Positions 36,765-45,603 of a stretch of DNA of 64,000 bases are shown here, piece by piece. Both the position numbers and the translations under genes were made by a program. Every line of letters starts with the position of its first letter. Within the stretch, counting starts at the first letter, position 1. Source of the stretch: Bog-473 sp963804055 (GTDB taxonomy: Bacteria; Actinomycetota; Acidimicrobiia; Acidimicrobiales; RAAP-2); contig CAWDOU010000005.1 of the NCBI GenBank assembly GCA_963804055.1, forward strand, positions 124,001-188,000. Reading direction: 5' to 3'. Under the pieces are notes generated by a model. That model had not been told where the DNA came from. It did not search any database and was given only the letters and a program-made list of their open reading frames with translations.

Positions 36765-38521
36765 GCGACGCCGATGCAGGACCGCAACGCGCCGGGCGGC
36801 CCTGGCCCGAGGTGGGCCTGCTGCGCCGGGCGGGGCCGGTCGTCCTCATCGTCGCCGCGCTGGTGGCCGCCGGCGTCTCGGCCACCGTGCACGAGAACAA
36901 CGGCACCACGACGACCGGCGCATCGGGCGGAGGGGGGACCCAGCCGATCGGGCACTCGACCGTGCCGCTCACCTACGCCGCCGCGGCCAAACTCGGAAAG
37001 ACGGCGTCCTCTGACTGGGGCCCCGAGTGTGACCACCACACGGGACGGCTGAAGATTCCGAGCATCTACTCTCCGCCCTGCGTCCCGGTGCCGGCGGCCG
37101 GAGCGTCGAACGGCGGGGCGACGTCCGGCGGCGTGACGGGGAGTGCCATCAATATCGTCTATTACCAGATGCAGCCGGGCGGCCTGGCGTCGACGATCTC
37201 GAGCGCGGCGGGCACCAACGCACAGGCGCTCGCCACCGCTCAGGCGTACGTGGCCATGTTCAACAAGACCTACGAGCTGTACGGACGGCACGTCAACCTC
37301 ATCCCCTTCACCGCTTCGGGAGCCGACAGTGATCCCGTGGCCGCCCACGCCGATGCCGTCACGGTCGCCCAACAGCTCCATGCCTTCGCGTCCATCAACG
37401 GACCGGGCGAGACCAACGCCTACGAGGACGAGCTGGCCCGTCTCCACGTGCTGTGCATGGCCTGCGGCGACTCGTCCACCAACGGCCAGATTCAGCAGAA
37501 CGCCCCCTACCAGTGGGCAAACCTGCCCACGGCGGACACCTCGCTCTACGAGACCGTCGGATACCTGCTGGCCAAGCTGAATGGCAAGGACGCCATCTGG
37601 GCCGGTGAGCCCGCCTTCCACGCGCAGAAGCGCAAGTTCATCGTCGTGAGCGAGACCTCCGAGCCACCCGCCCCCGGCACCGCCGAGCTGACGTCCTCGC
37701 TGACCAAGAAGCTGGAGGCGGGCCACGCCAACATGACGTCACCGACCACGCTGTCGTACACCCTCGACCTGACGACACTGCCGACCCAGGCCGCCACCAT
37801 CGCCGAGAAGCTGAAGGCCTCCGGCGCCACCAGCGTGGTCTTCGCCGGGGACCCGATCATGCCGATCTACCTCACCAAGGCCTGCGCCGGCATCGGCTAC
37901 TTCCCCGAATGGATCATCACCGGCATCGCCCTCACCGACACCTCGGCGCTCGGGCGCTACTACGACCAGAGCGAGTGGTCGCACGCCTTCGGCGTCACGA
38001 GCCTGGGTGTGCCGGTACCCGTGAGCGCCGGCGACGCCGATCACCTCTACCACTGGTGGTACGGAGCGAACGCCACACCGGCGTCGCTGGCGGCGCCCGC
38101 CATCATCCCGCCCATCCAACAGGTGTTCGCCGGGATACAGCTGGCCGGGCCCGACCTGACGCCCTCGACCTTCACTGCAGGGCTGTTCCGGGCCCCGCCC
38201 GCCGGCGGAGGTCCGACGACGCCGCTCGACGCCTACGGCTATCAGGGGGCGGCCCCGCGCCCGAGCTACTCGTCGCCGGCCGATTACACCTTCCTCTGGT
38301 ACGACGCCACAGCCAAAGGGCCCGACGAGGAAGGCACGAACGGCACCGGGCTGATGCGCTACGTCAACGGGGGCGCCCGCTACCGGGCCGGCACCGTGCC
38401 GGCGGGTCCCGTCCCGATGTTCCAGATGGCGGGTTCGGTCACCACGTACGCCTCGCCGCCGGACCGGGCGCCCGATTACCCGCCCTGGCCGGGTTCGCCC
38501 ACCGCCTCCGCCGCGGGCTGA
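36761..38521 (+). CDS. Periplasmic binding protein of the Liv-type importer
   Basis: A 586-residue solute-binding protein, longer than classical LivJ. The N-terminal hydrophobic segment (about 26-44) lacks a lipobox Cys, so it may be a membrane anchor. A Thr/Gly-rich linker follows, then a type I periplasmic-binding fold (about 130-580) with AINIVYYQ, ASINGPGETNAYEDEL, VVFAGDPIMPIYLTKAC and QQVFAGIQLAGPDLTPSTF. The ligand is uncertain; Liv-type systems also import urea, short-chain amides and aromatic compounds. ATGA overlap with the fusion gene shows that it is the last gene of the operon, just before a strong hairpin. Confidence 0.85.
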   Translation: MSDADAGPQRAGRPWPEVGLLRRAGPVVLIVAALVAAGVSATVHENNGTTTTGASGGGGTQPIGHSTVPLTYAAAAKLGKTASSDWGPECDHHTGRLKIPSIYSPPCVPVPAAGASNGGATSGGVTGSAINIVYYQMQPGGLASTISSAAGTNAQALATAQAYVAMFNKTYELYGRHVNLIPFTASGADSDPVAAHADAVTVAQQLHAFASINGPGETNAYEDELARLHVLCMACGDSSTNGQIQQNAPYQWANLPTADTSLYETVGYLLAKLNGKDAIWAGEPAFHAQKRKFIVVSETSEPPAPGTAELTSSLTKKLEAGHANMTSPTTLSYTLDLTTLPTQAATIAEKLKASGATSVVFAGDPIMPIYLTKACAGIGYFPEWIITGIALTDTSALGRYYDQSEWSHAFGVTSLGVPVPVSAGDADHLYHWWYGANATPASLAAPAIIPPIQQVFAGIQLAGPDLTPSTFTAGLFRAPPAGGGPTTPLDAYGYQGAAPRPSYSSPADYTFLWYDATAKGPDEEGTNGTGLMRYVNGGARYRAGTVPAGPVPMFQMAGSVTTYASPPDRAPDYPPWPGSPTASAAG

Positions 38522-38529
38522 ACCTCCTC

Positions 38530-38571
38530 CGGGCGTCCGGGACTGGTGCTACCCCCAGTCCCGGACGCCCG
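38530..38571 (+). terminator. Perfect 17-bp inverted repeat, operon terminator
   Basis: CGGGCGTCCGGGACTGG pairs perfectly with CCAGTCCCGGACGCCCG across an 8-nt loop, starting 8 nt after the binding-protein stop. No T-tract follows, which is common in high-GC actinobacteria. It separates the Liv-type operon from the ABC-2/two-component operon. Confidence 0.75.
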
Positions 38572-38656
38572 GTAGCGGCATTCTCACGGGGACGACAGGC
38601 CCTCATGCTGGAGGCGGCGGGCGGAACCTCCGGCCCCGCTGCGAAAGGAGGGGCCC

Positions 38657-39601
38657 ATGATCGTCACCCGCGGACTGACGAAGCGCTACGGCACCACGGT
38701 GGCCGTCGACGCACTGAGCTTCACCGTCTCCCCCGGTGTCGTCACCGGATTCCTCGGCCCGAACGGTTCGGGGAAATCGACCACCATGCGCATGATCCTG
38801 GGCCTCGACAGGCCCGATGCCGGGACAGCGTTCATCAACGGATCCGCCTACGCCGACCTGTCGTGGCCGCTGCGCGACGTGGGCGCCCTGCTCGACGCCA
38901 AGGCCTTCCACCCCGGCCGCAGCGCCCGGAACCACCTGCGCTGGCTGGCCCAGACCAACGACATCCCCCCGGGGCGGGTGGACACCGTGCTCGACCTGGT
39001 CGGGCTCACCGCGGCGGCCGACAAGCGGGCCGGGAAGTTCTCCCTCGGCATGGGGCAACGCCTCGGCATCGCCAGCGCCCTGCTCGGAGACCCTGGCGTG
39101 CTCCTCTTCGACGAGCCGGTGAACGGCCTCGACCCGGAGGGCATCCGCTGGGTCCGGCACCTGCTCCGCGACCTGGCGTCCGAGGGCCGGACAGTGCTCG
39201 TCTCGAGCCATCTGATCAACGAGATGGCGCTCACCGCCGAGCGGCTCGTCGTCATCGGTCGCGGCACGCTGATCGCCGAGACGAGCGTCGACGACTTCGT
39301 GGCGCGTGACCAGAGCGACGCGGTGCGCGTCGTGACCCCGATGTCGCAGCGATTCGTGGCGGCGCTCTCGCGGGCCGGGGCGCGGCCGGCCGTCCACTCG
39401 GACGGGTCCATCGTCACCTCCGGCCTCTCCGCCGCCGAAATCGGAGAGCTGGCCGCCCACCAGGAGCTGACGGTGCACGAGCTAACCCCGCTGCGCGCCT
39501 CGCTCGAGGATGTGTTCATGGAGCTCACCAGCGCCTCGGTCGAGTACCGCTCGCAGTCCCACGACCACGCGGCAACGCCCGCCGCGCTGCCGACACGCTG
39601 A
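38657..39601 (+). CDS. ABC-2 exporter ATPase
   Basis: A 314-residue ATPase of the DrrA/bacitracin-exporter type. Walker A is GPNGSGKST, the signature region reads FSLGMGQRLGIASAL (the LGMxQR form usual in this group), Walker B is VLLFDEPVNGLDPEG, and the H-loop is VSSHLINEM. A C-terminal extension of about 80 residues is typical of drug and lantibiotic exporters. A strong AAAGGAGGGG precedes the ATG. It starts a four-gene operon with the permease, histidine kinase and response regulator. Confidence 0.92.
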   Translation: MIVTRGLTKRYGTTVAVDALSFTVSPGVVTGFLGPNGSGKSTTMRMILGLDRPDAGTAFINGSAYADLSWPLRDVGALLDAKAFHPGRSARNHLRWLAQTNDIPPGRVDTVLDLVGLTAAADKRAGKFSLGMGQRLGIASALLGDPGVLLFDEPVNGLDPEGIRWVRHLLRDLASEGRTVLVSSHLINEMALTAERLVVIGRGTLIAETSVDDFVARDQSDAVRVVTPMSQRFVAALSRAGARPAVHSDGSIVTSGLSAAEIGELAAHQELTVHELTPLRASLEDVFMELTSASVEYRSQSHDHAATPAALPTR

Positions 39602-39613
39602 AAGGAACGACCG

Positions 39614-40441
39614 ATGACGACCCTCCCCATTACCTCTCCCGCGTCCACCCGAAGGGGTGCTCCCGCCGCCCGGACCGGACGCTGGCGCGCCGGGATCCCC
39701 CAGGCCATGCGGGCCGAGTGGACCAAGCTCGTCTCGCTGCGCTCGACCGGATGGACGCTGCTCGTCACCGCTGCGGGGACGTTCCTGGTCACGTTCCTCG
39801 CGACGCACGGTGCGCTGCACCACGGCACGCAGTGGTACCAGGGATTCGATCCCACGAACCAGTCCCTGGCCGGGCTCGCCATCGGGTCACTCGCCCTGGG
39901 CGTGCTCGGCATCCTGGCCATCAGCGGGGAATACGGCACGGGAACGATCCGCTCTTCGCTCACCGCCATGCCACGGCGCGGCGTGCTGCTGACCGCCAAG
40001 GCGGTCGTCGTCGGACTGACGACAGTGGTCATCGGCGAGGCGCTGAGCTTCATCTCCTTCTTCGAGGGTCAGGCCGTGCTCAAAGGCGGCGCGCCCACGG
40101 CATCGCTCGGGCAGCCGGGTGTGCTGCGAGCGGTGGCCCTCTCGGGGGCGTTCCTCGCTCTCTTCGCGCTGCTCGGGTTGGGCATCGGCACCGTCATCCG
40201 CCACACCGCGGGGGCCATCGCCGTCTTCGCCGGCGTGACGTTCCTGGTGCCCATCCTCTTCAATTCGATCTCGCACGGCATCGCCCGTTACGCCCCGGAG
40301 CTCATCTTCGCCAACTCGATTGCGGCCGTCGACAGGCAATCGAACGCGGTGTCGGCCACAATCGGGGTCATGCTGATGGTCGCCTACTGCGCCGTTGCGC
40401 TCGGGATGGGCGCCGTCCTTCTCGACCGGCGGGACGCATGA
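39614..40441 (+). CDS. ABC-2 exporter permease
   Basis: A 275-residue membrane subunit with six hydrophobic segments, partner of the preceding ATPase. The first external loop follows LVTAAGTFLVTFLA, and the segment GEYGTGTIRSSLTAMPRRGVLLTAKA is the conserved coupling region of ABC-2 permeases next to the second helix. It ends in an ATGA overlap with the histidine kinase gene, so expression is coupled to its putative regulator. Confidence 0.88.
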   Translation: MTTLPITSPASTRRGAPAARTGRWRAGIPQAMRAEWTKLVSLRSTGWTLLVTAAGTFLVTFLATHGALHHGTQWYQGFDPTNQSLAGLAIGSLALGVLGILAISGEYGTGTIRSSLTAMPRRGVLLTAKAVVVGLTTVVIGEALSFISFFEGQAVLKGGAPTASLGQPGVLRAVALSGAFLALFALLGLGIGTVIRHTAGAIAVFAGVTFLVPILFNSISHGIARYAPELIFANSIAAVDRQSNAVSATIGVMLMVAYCAVALGMGAVLLDRRDA

Positions 40442-41841
40442 CGCCAGGCACGAGTGAGGACAGCAGCGTCCGGGTGCGGATCCGCGGGCGCGAACTGTCG
40501 CTGGCCATGACGGAGGAGCAGACCGTCCGCCTGAAGGGCCTCGCCCGGACGGTGCTTCATGAGCCCTTCACCACCCGGCCCTGGAGCGAGCTGGGCTTCT
40601 TCCTCCTGGGATCGGCGTTGGCCGCCGCGGGGTTGGGTTTCGTCGCATTGACCATGGGGGCAGGCCTGCTGCTGGCCATCACCTTCTTCGGCTTGGCCGT
40701 CCTGGGCCTCTCGCTCCGGAGCGCCCGGGGCATCGGCGGGCTCCAGCGGGGGCTGCTGCGGAGCATGCTGGGCGAGGCGGTGGAGGAGCCTCAACCCTTC
40801 GTCGGCCGTGGCGGATTCCTGGGCTGGCTGCAGGCCTGCCTGCGCGACCGGGTGGCCTGGCGCGCCGTGGGCTATCTCGCCCTGAAGGTGCCCTGGTCGA
40901 TCCTCGGCGTCTTGGTGGCGTTCAGCCTGTGGTGGGACGCCTTCGCCCTCCTCACCCACCCGTTCTTCGGACGCAACGGGGGCGGCGCCCCGGTCTGGGG
41001 CCTCGCCTCGGCCTTCTTCCCCTCGGCCCGCTTCAACGGATACGGAGGCCAGGGGTTCCTGCGCGATATCGCCGGGCTCTTGCTCGGCGCCATCTTCTTC
41101 TTCGCCGCGCCCTGGGTCATGCGCGGCTTCGTCAACGTCGATCGCCTGCTGATCCGCGGTCTGCTCGGCCCTGATCCCATGGCAACGAGGGTCCGGACCC
41201 TGGAGCGGGCGAGGACGCAGACCGTCGACGCCTCGGCCGCGACGCTGCGTCGCATTGAGCGCGACCTGCACGACGGCACACAGGCCCAGCTGGTGGCACT
41301 GGCCATGCGCTTGGGCATGGCCAAGGAGAAACTGGAGGACGACCCCGAACACGTCGATCTCGCCCGCGTCCGCGAGCTCGTCGACGCCGCGCACCGGGGC
41401 GCCAAGGAGGCCATCGCCGAACTGCGCGACATCGCCCGTGGCATCCACCCACCCGCACTCGACATCGGCCTCGAGGGCGCGTTGGCCACTCTGGCGGCGC
41501 GCAGTGCGGTGCCCACCGAGCTCTCGGTCGACCTCTCGACCCGGCCGACACCGGCCATTGAGGCCATCGCGTACTTCTGCGTCGCCGAGCTCCTGGCCAA
41601 CGTGGCCCAGCACGCGCAGGCGTCGCGGGCGTCCGTCTCCTGCGCGCAACAGGGCACGTGGCTGCGCCTCGTCGTGCGCGACGACGGCAGAGGCGGCGCG
41701 CAGCTCACCACGGTCGGATCGTCGTCGAGCGGGTTGGCCGGGCTGACCGACCGGGTGCACGCCGTCGACGGGCGCCTGAACCTCGTGAGCCCGCCCGGCG
41801 GCCCCACCGTCGTGACGGTCGACCTGCCCCTGTCCTCATGA
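40438..41841 (+). CDS. Sensor histidine kinase, NarL-associated HisKA_3 type
   Basis: A 467-residue sensor kinase with two pairs of membrane helices in the first 230 residues and a short external loop between them. The phosphoacceptor box is RRIERDLHDGTQAQLVALAM, the HisKA_3 form, and the ATPase domain shows AELLANVAQHAQAS (N box) and VRDDGRGGA (G1), with a terminal SGLAGLTDRV loop. It lies between the exporter permease and the regulator with 4-bp overlaps on both sides, so it probably senses the exported compound or envelope stress. Confidence 0.92.
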   Translation: MTPGTSEDSSVRVRIRGRELSLAMTEEQTVRLKGLARTVLHEPFTTRPWSELGFFLLGSALAAAGLGFVALTMGAGLLLAITFFGLAVLGLSLRSARGIGGLQRGLLRSMLGEAVEEPQPFVGRGGFLGWLQACLRDRVAWRAVGYLALKVPWSILGVLVAFSLWWDAFALLTHPFFGRNGGGAPVWGLASAFFPSARFNGYGGQGFLRDIAGLLLGAIFFFAAPWVMRGFVNVDRLLIRGLLGPDPMATRVRTLERARTQTVDASAATLRRIERDLHDGTQAQLVALAMRLGMAKEKLEDDPEHVDLARVRELVDAAHRGAKEAIAELRDIARGIHPPALDIGLEGALATLAARSAVPTELSVDLSTRPTPAIEAIAYFCVAELLANVAQHAQASRASVSCAQQGTWLRLVVRDDGRGGAQLTTVGSSSSGLAGLTDRVHAVDGRLNLVSPPGGPTVVTVDLPLSS

Positions 41842-42497
41842 CGGCCTGCGCGCTCCGCATCGCCATCGCCGAGGATTCTGCCATCTTGCGCGACGGCCTC
41901 GTCCAGCTCCTCGTCGACCGTGGCTTCACCATCACGGGAGCGGTCGGGGACCCCGCTGCGCTGCGGAGCTCGGTGGCCCAGAACCCGCCCGACGTCGCGG
42001 TGATCGACATCCGCATGCCACCGACCTTCACCGACGAGGGTCTCCGGCTGGCCCTGGAACTGCGCCAGCGCCACGAGGGGCTGGGCATCCTGCTCTTCTC
42101 GCAGTACATCGAGACGCGCTACGCCGCCGACCTGCTGGCCGACGACGCCGCCGGGATCGGGTACCTGCTCAAGGACCGCGTGGCCGACGTCAGCGACTTC
42201 GTGGAGGCGTTGGAACGGGTCGCCGTGGGAGGTACCGCCTTGGATCCTGAAGTCGTCACACAGCTCCTGGGGGCGACCCGGCGGACCGACTCGCTCTCGG
42301 TCCTGACCACACGCGAACGGGAGGTCCTCTCCCTCATGGCCGAGGGCCGGTCCAACGCCGCCATCGCGCACGCGCTCGTGGTCAGCGAGGGCGCGGTGGA
42401 GAAGCACGTCGCCAACATCTTCGCCAAGCTCGACCTGCCGGTGTCCGAGAAGGACCATCGCCGCGTGCTCGCCGTCCTCCGCTTCCTGGAGTCCTGA
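41838..42497 (+). CDS. NarL/LuxR family response regulator
   Basis: A 219-residue regulator. The receiver domain has the acidic pair IAEDS and the phosphoacceptor Asp in VAVIDIRMPP, with the switch Lys in YLLKDRV. The C-terminal LuxR-type helix-turn-helix is LTTREREVLSLMAEGRSNAAIAHALVV. It overlaps the kinase gene by 4 bp and is its likely partner. The probable target is the promoter of this same exporter operon, though no operator is recognisable by eye. Confidence 0.93.
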   Translation: MTACALRIAIAEDSAILRDGLVQLLVDRGFTITGAVGDPAALRSSVAQNPPDVAVIDIRMPPTFTDEGLRLALELRQRHEGLGILLFSQYIETRYAADLLADDAAGIGYLLKDRVADVSDFVEALERVAVGGTALDPEVVTQLLGATRRTDSLSVLTTREREVLSLMAEGRSNAAIAHALVVSEGAVEKHVANIFAKLDLPVSEKDHRRVLAVLRFLES

Positions 42498-42614
42498 TGA
42501 GCCCACCGCCCCGGCTGCAACGGGGCCTGCACACCGGACGCTGACGGCGGCCGGCCTGCACCGCCCCGCCCGGGTCTGCGCGCTCCTGCGCACCGACGGG
42601 TAGAAAGAACAGTG

Positions 42615-43631
42615 ATGCGGGTGATCCGTGGGGGATTCGGGAGCAGGAAGACGCCGTCCGTCGGCCTCGTGCTCGGCGCCGGGGGCGTCGTGGGCCAGGC
42701 CTACCAGGCCGGCGTCCTCTCCGCCCTGCAGCGTGAGGGCGGCTGGGATCCGCGTCAGGCCAGCGTGATCGTGGGCACGTCCGCCGGGTCGGTCACCGCG
42801 GCGGCGCTGCGCGTCGGCGTTCCCGCCCCCGACCTGGCGGCCTCGCTGTACGGGGTTCGCCCGTCCCGGCGCGGCGGTGCCATCCTCCGTCGCATCCTCC
42901 CCGACGACGTCGAGCCGCTCCCCACCCCGTCGGTCGGCGCGCTGTTCCGGCCGTGGACGATTCCGTCCCCGGCGCTCATCACGCGCGCCATCCGGCGGCC
43001 GTTGGCCTTCCGCCCGGACGTGGCGGCCATGACGCTGCTGCCCCGGGGCCGGATCGACATCTCCGAGCGGGCCCGGGGACTCGACGAGCACATGGGAAGT
43101 CGCTGGCCCGGCGGCCTGCGCATCTGCACCGTTCGTCGCACGGACGGGGCCCGCGTCGTCTTCGGTCGCGACGGCGCCCCACCGGCGCGCCTGGCCGCCG
43201 CCGTGCTGGCCTCGTGCGCCATCCCCGGCTACTTCCAGCCGGTCGACATCGGGGGGACGGAGTACGTCGACGGCGGTGTCCACTCGGCCACGAACGCCGA
43301 CGTCCTCCGCTCCGACGGGCTCGACGTGGTGGTGGTCGTCTCCTCCATGTCGGCCGCGCACGGGAGTGCGAACGGGGCCGACGGGTGGATCCGCAGAACC
43401 GTGCACCGGCGCATGGAGCGCGAGATCTCCCGGTTGGAGGAGGCCGGGATCGAGGTGATCAGCCTGGAGCCGGGCGCCGAGTCCCGCCGGGCCATGGGGC
43501 TGCGCGCCATGGCCGAGGACCGCGCTCCGCAGGTGATCGAGGCCGCCTACGAGGAGACGCGCGAGCACATTCTCGCCACACCCGAGTTGGCCTCGCTGGG
43601 CGGCCCGCTCACCGCCGCCTCCGCCGGCTGA
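42615..43631 (+). CDS. Patatin-like phospholipase/esterase
   Basis: A 338-residue patatin-family lipase. The oxyanion loop is VLGAGGVVGQAYQAG, the nucleophile elbow is VGTSAGS, and the catalytic Asp lies in VDGGVHS, completing the Ser-Asp dyad. No signal peptide is visible, so it should act on cytoplasmic lipids or membranes. ATG 42615 has an AGAAAG 7 nt upstream; GTG 42612 is an alternative. The next gene is a wax ester/triacylglycerol synthase, which suggests lipid turnover. Confidence 0.88.
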   Translation: MRVIRGGFGSRKTPSVGLVLGAGGVVGQAYQAGVLSALQREGGWDPRQASVIVGTSAGSVTAAALRVGVPAPDLAASLYGVRPSRRGGAILRRILPDDVEPLPTPSVGALFRPWTIPSPALITRAIRRPLAFRPDVAAMTLLPRGRIDISERARGLDEHMGSRWPGGLRICTVRRTDGARVVFGRDGAPPARLAAAVLASCAIPGYFQPVDIGGTEYVDGGVHSATNADVLRSDGLDVVVVVSSMSAAHGSANGADGWIRRTVHRRMEREISRLEEAGIEVISLEPGAESRRAMGLRAMAEDRAPQVIEAAYEETREHILATPELASLGGPLTAASAG

Positions 43632-43695
43632 GCCCGGGTCGCCGAGACCGCCCGGGAGTAGGCTCCGCGCCAGGGGTAGCCCGAAGGGAGGGTCG

Positions 43696-45105
43696 ATGAG
43701 TCCTGATCGTCTGAGCCCGCTGGACGCATCGTTCCTCCATATCGAGGATCACGTCTCCCACATGCACATCGCCTCGGTCGCCATCTTCGAGGGTCCGCCG
43801 CCGGCGTTCGGCGACATCGTGGCCATGGTGGACGCCAAGCTGGACCTGGTCCCGCGCTACCGCCAGAAGGTCCGCTTCGTGCCCTTCGAGCTGGGCCGCC
43901 CCGTGTGGGTGGACGACCCGTACTTCAACATGGAGTACCACGTGCGCCACACCGCGCTGCCCGCCCCCGGTGGAGAGAGCGAGCTCCGCAAGCTGGTGGG
44001 CCGCGTCATGGCGCAGCAGCTCGACCGGACCAAGCCGCTCTGGGAGATCTGGGTGGTCGAGGGGCTCGAGGACGACCGCTGGGCGATGCTGGCCAAGACG
44101 CACCACGCGTTGGTCGACGGGATCTCGGGCACGGATCTGCTGGCGGTGCTCATGGACCTGGGCCCCGATGTGGCACGCCCGGAGCCGTCCCACTGGATAC
44201 CTCGGCCCGAGCCCTCGAGCCTCCAGTTGATGCTGGACGCGATCGAGAACGTCGTGCAGTCCCCCTACGAGCAGATCCGGGCGGCACGGGCCCAGACCCG
44301 GGCGCTGCGTCGCATGGCGGGGTACGCGCTCGAGGTCGCCGGCGGCTTGTTCTCGCTGGCGGGGCTGGTGCGCCCCACGCCGCCCTCCAGCCTCAACGGC
44401 CCGCTCGGCCCCCATCGCCGCTACTCCTGGGCCTCCACCTCGGTCGACGACATCAAGCGGGTACGCAAGGCACTGGGCGGGACGTTCAACGACGTGGTGC
44501 TGGCCAGCATCACCAACGGGTTCCGCGAGCTGCTGCTCTCACGGGACGAGGACATCGAACGCGTGGTGCGCACGCTGGTGCCCGTGTCGGTCCGGCCGCG
44601 CGACGCGTCGGGCAAGGCGGTCGGGGACGGCACCTACGAGAACAAGGTGTCGGCCATGTTCGCCGAGCTTCCTGTCGACATCGACGATCCCGCGCTGCGG
44701 CTACACGTCATCACCGAGCAGATGAAGGACCTCAAGCACTCCAGCCAAGCCGTGGCGGGTGAGGCGCTGACGTCCATGTCGGGCTTCGCACCCCCCATGC
44801 TCCTGGCCCTCGGCATGCGCCTCGCCACCAGAGCGGGGCAGCGCAACGTCAACACCGTCACGACCAACGTGCCCGGGCCGCAGTTCCCGCTGTACGCGGC
44901 TGGTCGGCGGATGATCCGGGCTTTCCCCTACGTCCCGCTCGGCGTCCAGATGCGGCTGGGCATTGCCATCTTCTCCTACGACGGCGAGGTCAACTTCGGG
45001 ATCACCGGGGACTACGACTCGACGCCGGACATCGACGTCCTGGCCGGCGGGATCGAGGACGGTATGACGCAGATGCTGAAGGTGTGCGACCAGCCGCGCC
45101 GCTGA
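43696..45105 (+). CDS. Wax ester synthase / diacylglycerol acyltransferase (WS/DGAT)
   Basis: A 469-residue bifunctional acyltransferase that makes triacylglycerol or wax esters from acyl-CoA. The catalytic HHxxxDG motif is HHALVDG at residues 136-142, and the C-terminal half contains the NDVVLA segment and the PLG/VNTVTTNVPGP segments of the family. Length is standard. It is soluble or peripheral, acting at the membrane or lipid-droplet surface. It supports an actinobacterial origin, where storage lipids are common. It follows the patatin gene by 64 nt and may share its transcript. Confidence 0.94.
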   Translation: MSPDRLSPLDASFLHIEDHVSHMHIASVAIFEGPPPAFGDIVAMVDAKLDLVPRYRQKVRFVPFELGRPVWVDDPYFNMEYHVRHTALPAPGGESELRKLVGRVMAQQLDRTKPLWEIWVVEGLEDDRWAMLAKTHHALVDGISGTDLLAVLMDLGPDVARPEPSHWIPRPEPSSLQLMLDAIENVVQSPYEQIRAARAQTRALRRMAGYALEVAGGLFSLAGLVRPTPPSSLNGPLGPHRRYSWASTSVDDIKRVRKALGGTFNDVVLASITNGFRELLLSRDEDIERVVRTLVPVSVRPRDASGKAVGDGTYENKVSAMFAELPVDIDDPALRLHVITEQMKDLKHSSQAVAGEALTSMSGFAPPMLLALGMRLATRAGQRNVNTVTTNVPGPQFPLYAAGRRMIRAFPYVPLGVQMRLGIAIFSYDGEVNFGITGDYDSTPDIDVLAGGIEDGMTQMLKVCDQPRR

Positions 45106-45108
45106 CTG

Positions 45109-45603
45109 TCACCCCTCCCAGTCGGCGATCCCCGCCACCTCGTCGGCGATGTAGGCCCGCAGGTCGCCGACGATGACCTTCTCGACCGAGCGCCCCACAA
45201 TCGGCATGCGCACCTTCAATTCACCCTCGACCTCGACCACGCAGGTGCCCGGCCCGACGTCGCCCTGCTCGAAGCGGTAGGTGCCCCGGGCACTCAGCCG
45301 ATCGGGATAGTGGTCCGGCAGGACGACCCAGCTGGAGCGGTGCTCGGCCGGCAGAATCTCCGTCTGGGTGATCCACGACATCTTCCCGGGATCCACCACG
45401 GCCCGGACGGCCGGCGACACCGAGCCCGTGAAGGCGAAGCGCACCTCGAGGAGGACCCTGTCGCCCGTGTCCTCGTGACGGATGACGTCACGTACGGCGA
45501 TGTCGTCGCGGGCGGGGCGTCCCGCATAGAACGCCGGGTTGCCGTAGGCCGCCATCGCCCGGGCCGGTGGCACCGCGACCGCCTGCAGGATGCTGAATTT
45601 CAC
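45109..45603 (-). CDS. DUF2505/SRPBCC-like protein
   Basis: A 164-residue protein of the START/SRPBCC-like DUF2505 type, expected to form a hydrophobic ligand-binding pocket. The pattern of an initial KFSILQAVAVPPARAMAAYGNPAFYA segment and a C-terminal helix KVIVGDLRAYIADEVAGI is typical. GTG 45603 overlaps the upstream PPOX gene stop by 4 bp. The longer frame to 45996 is a shadow of that gene. No enzymatic role is known; lipid or cofactor binding is plausible. Confidence 0.7.
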   Translation of the reverse strand: MKFSILQAVAVPPARAMAAYGNPAFYAGRPARDDIAVRDVIRHEDTGDRVLLEVRFAFTGSVSPAVRAVVDPGKMSWITQTEILPAEHRSSWVVLPDHYPDRLSARGTYRFEQGDVGPGTCVVEVEGELKVRMPIVGRSVEKVIVGDLRAYIADEVAGIADWEG

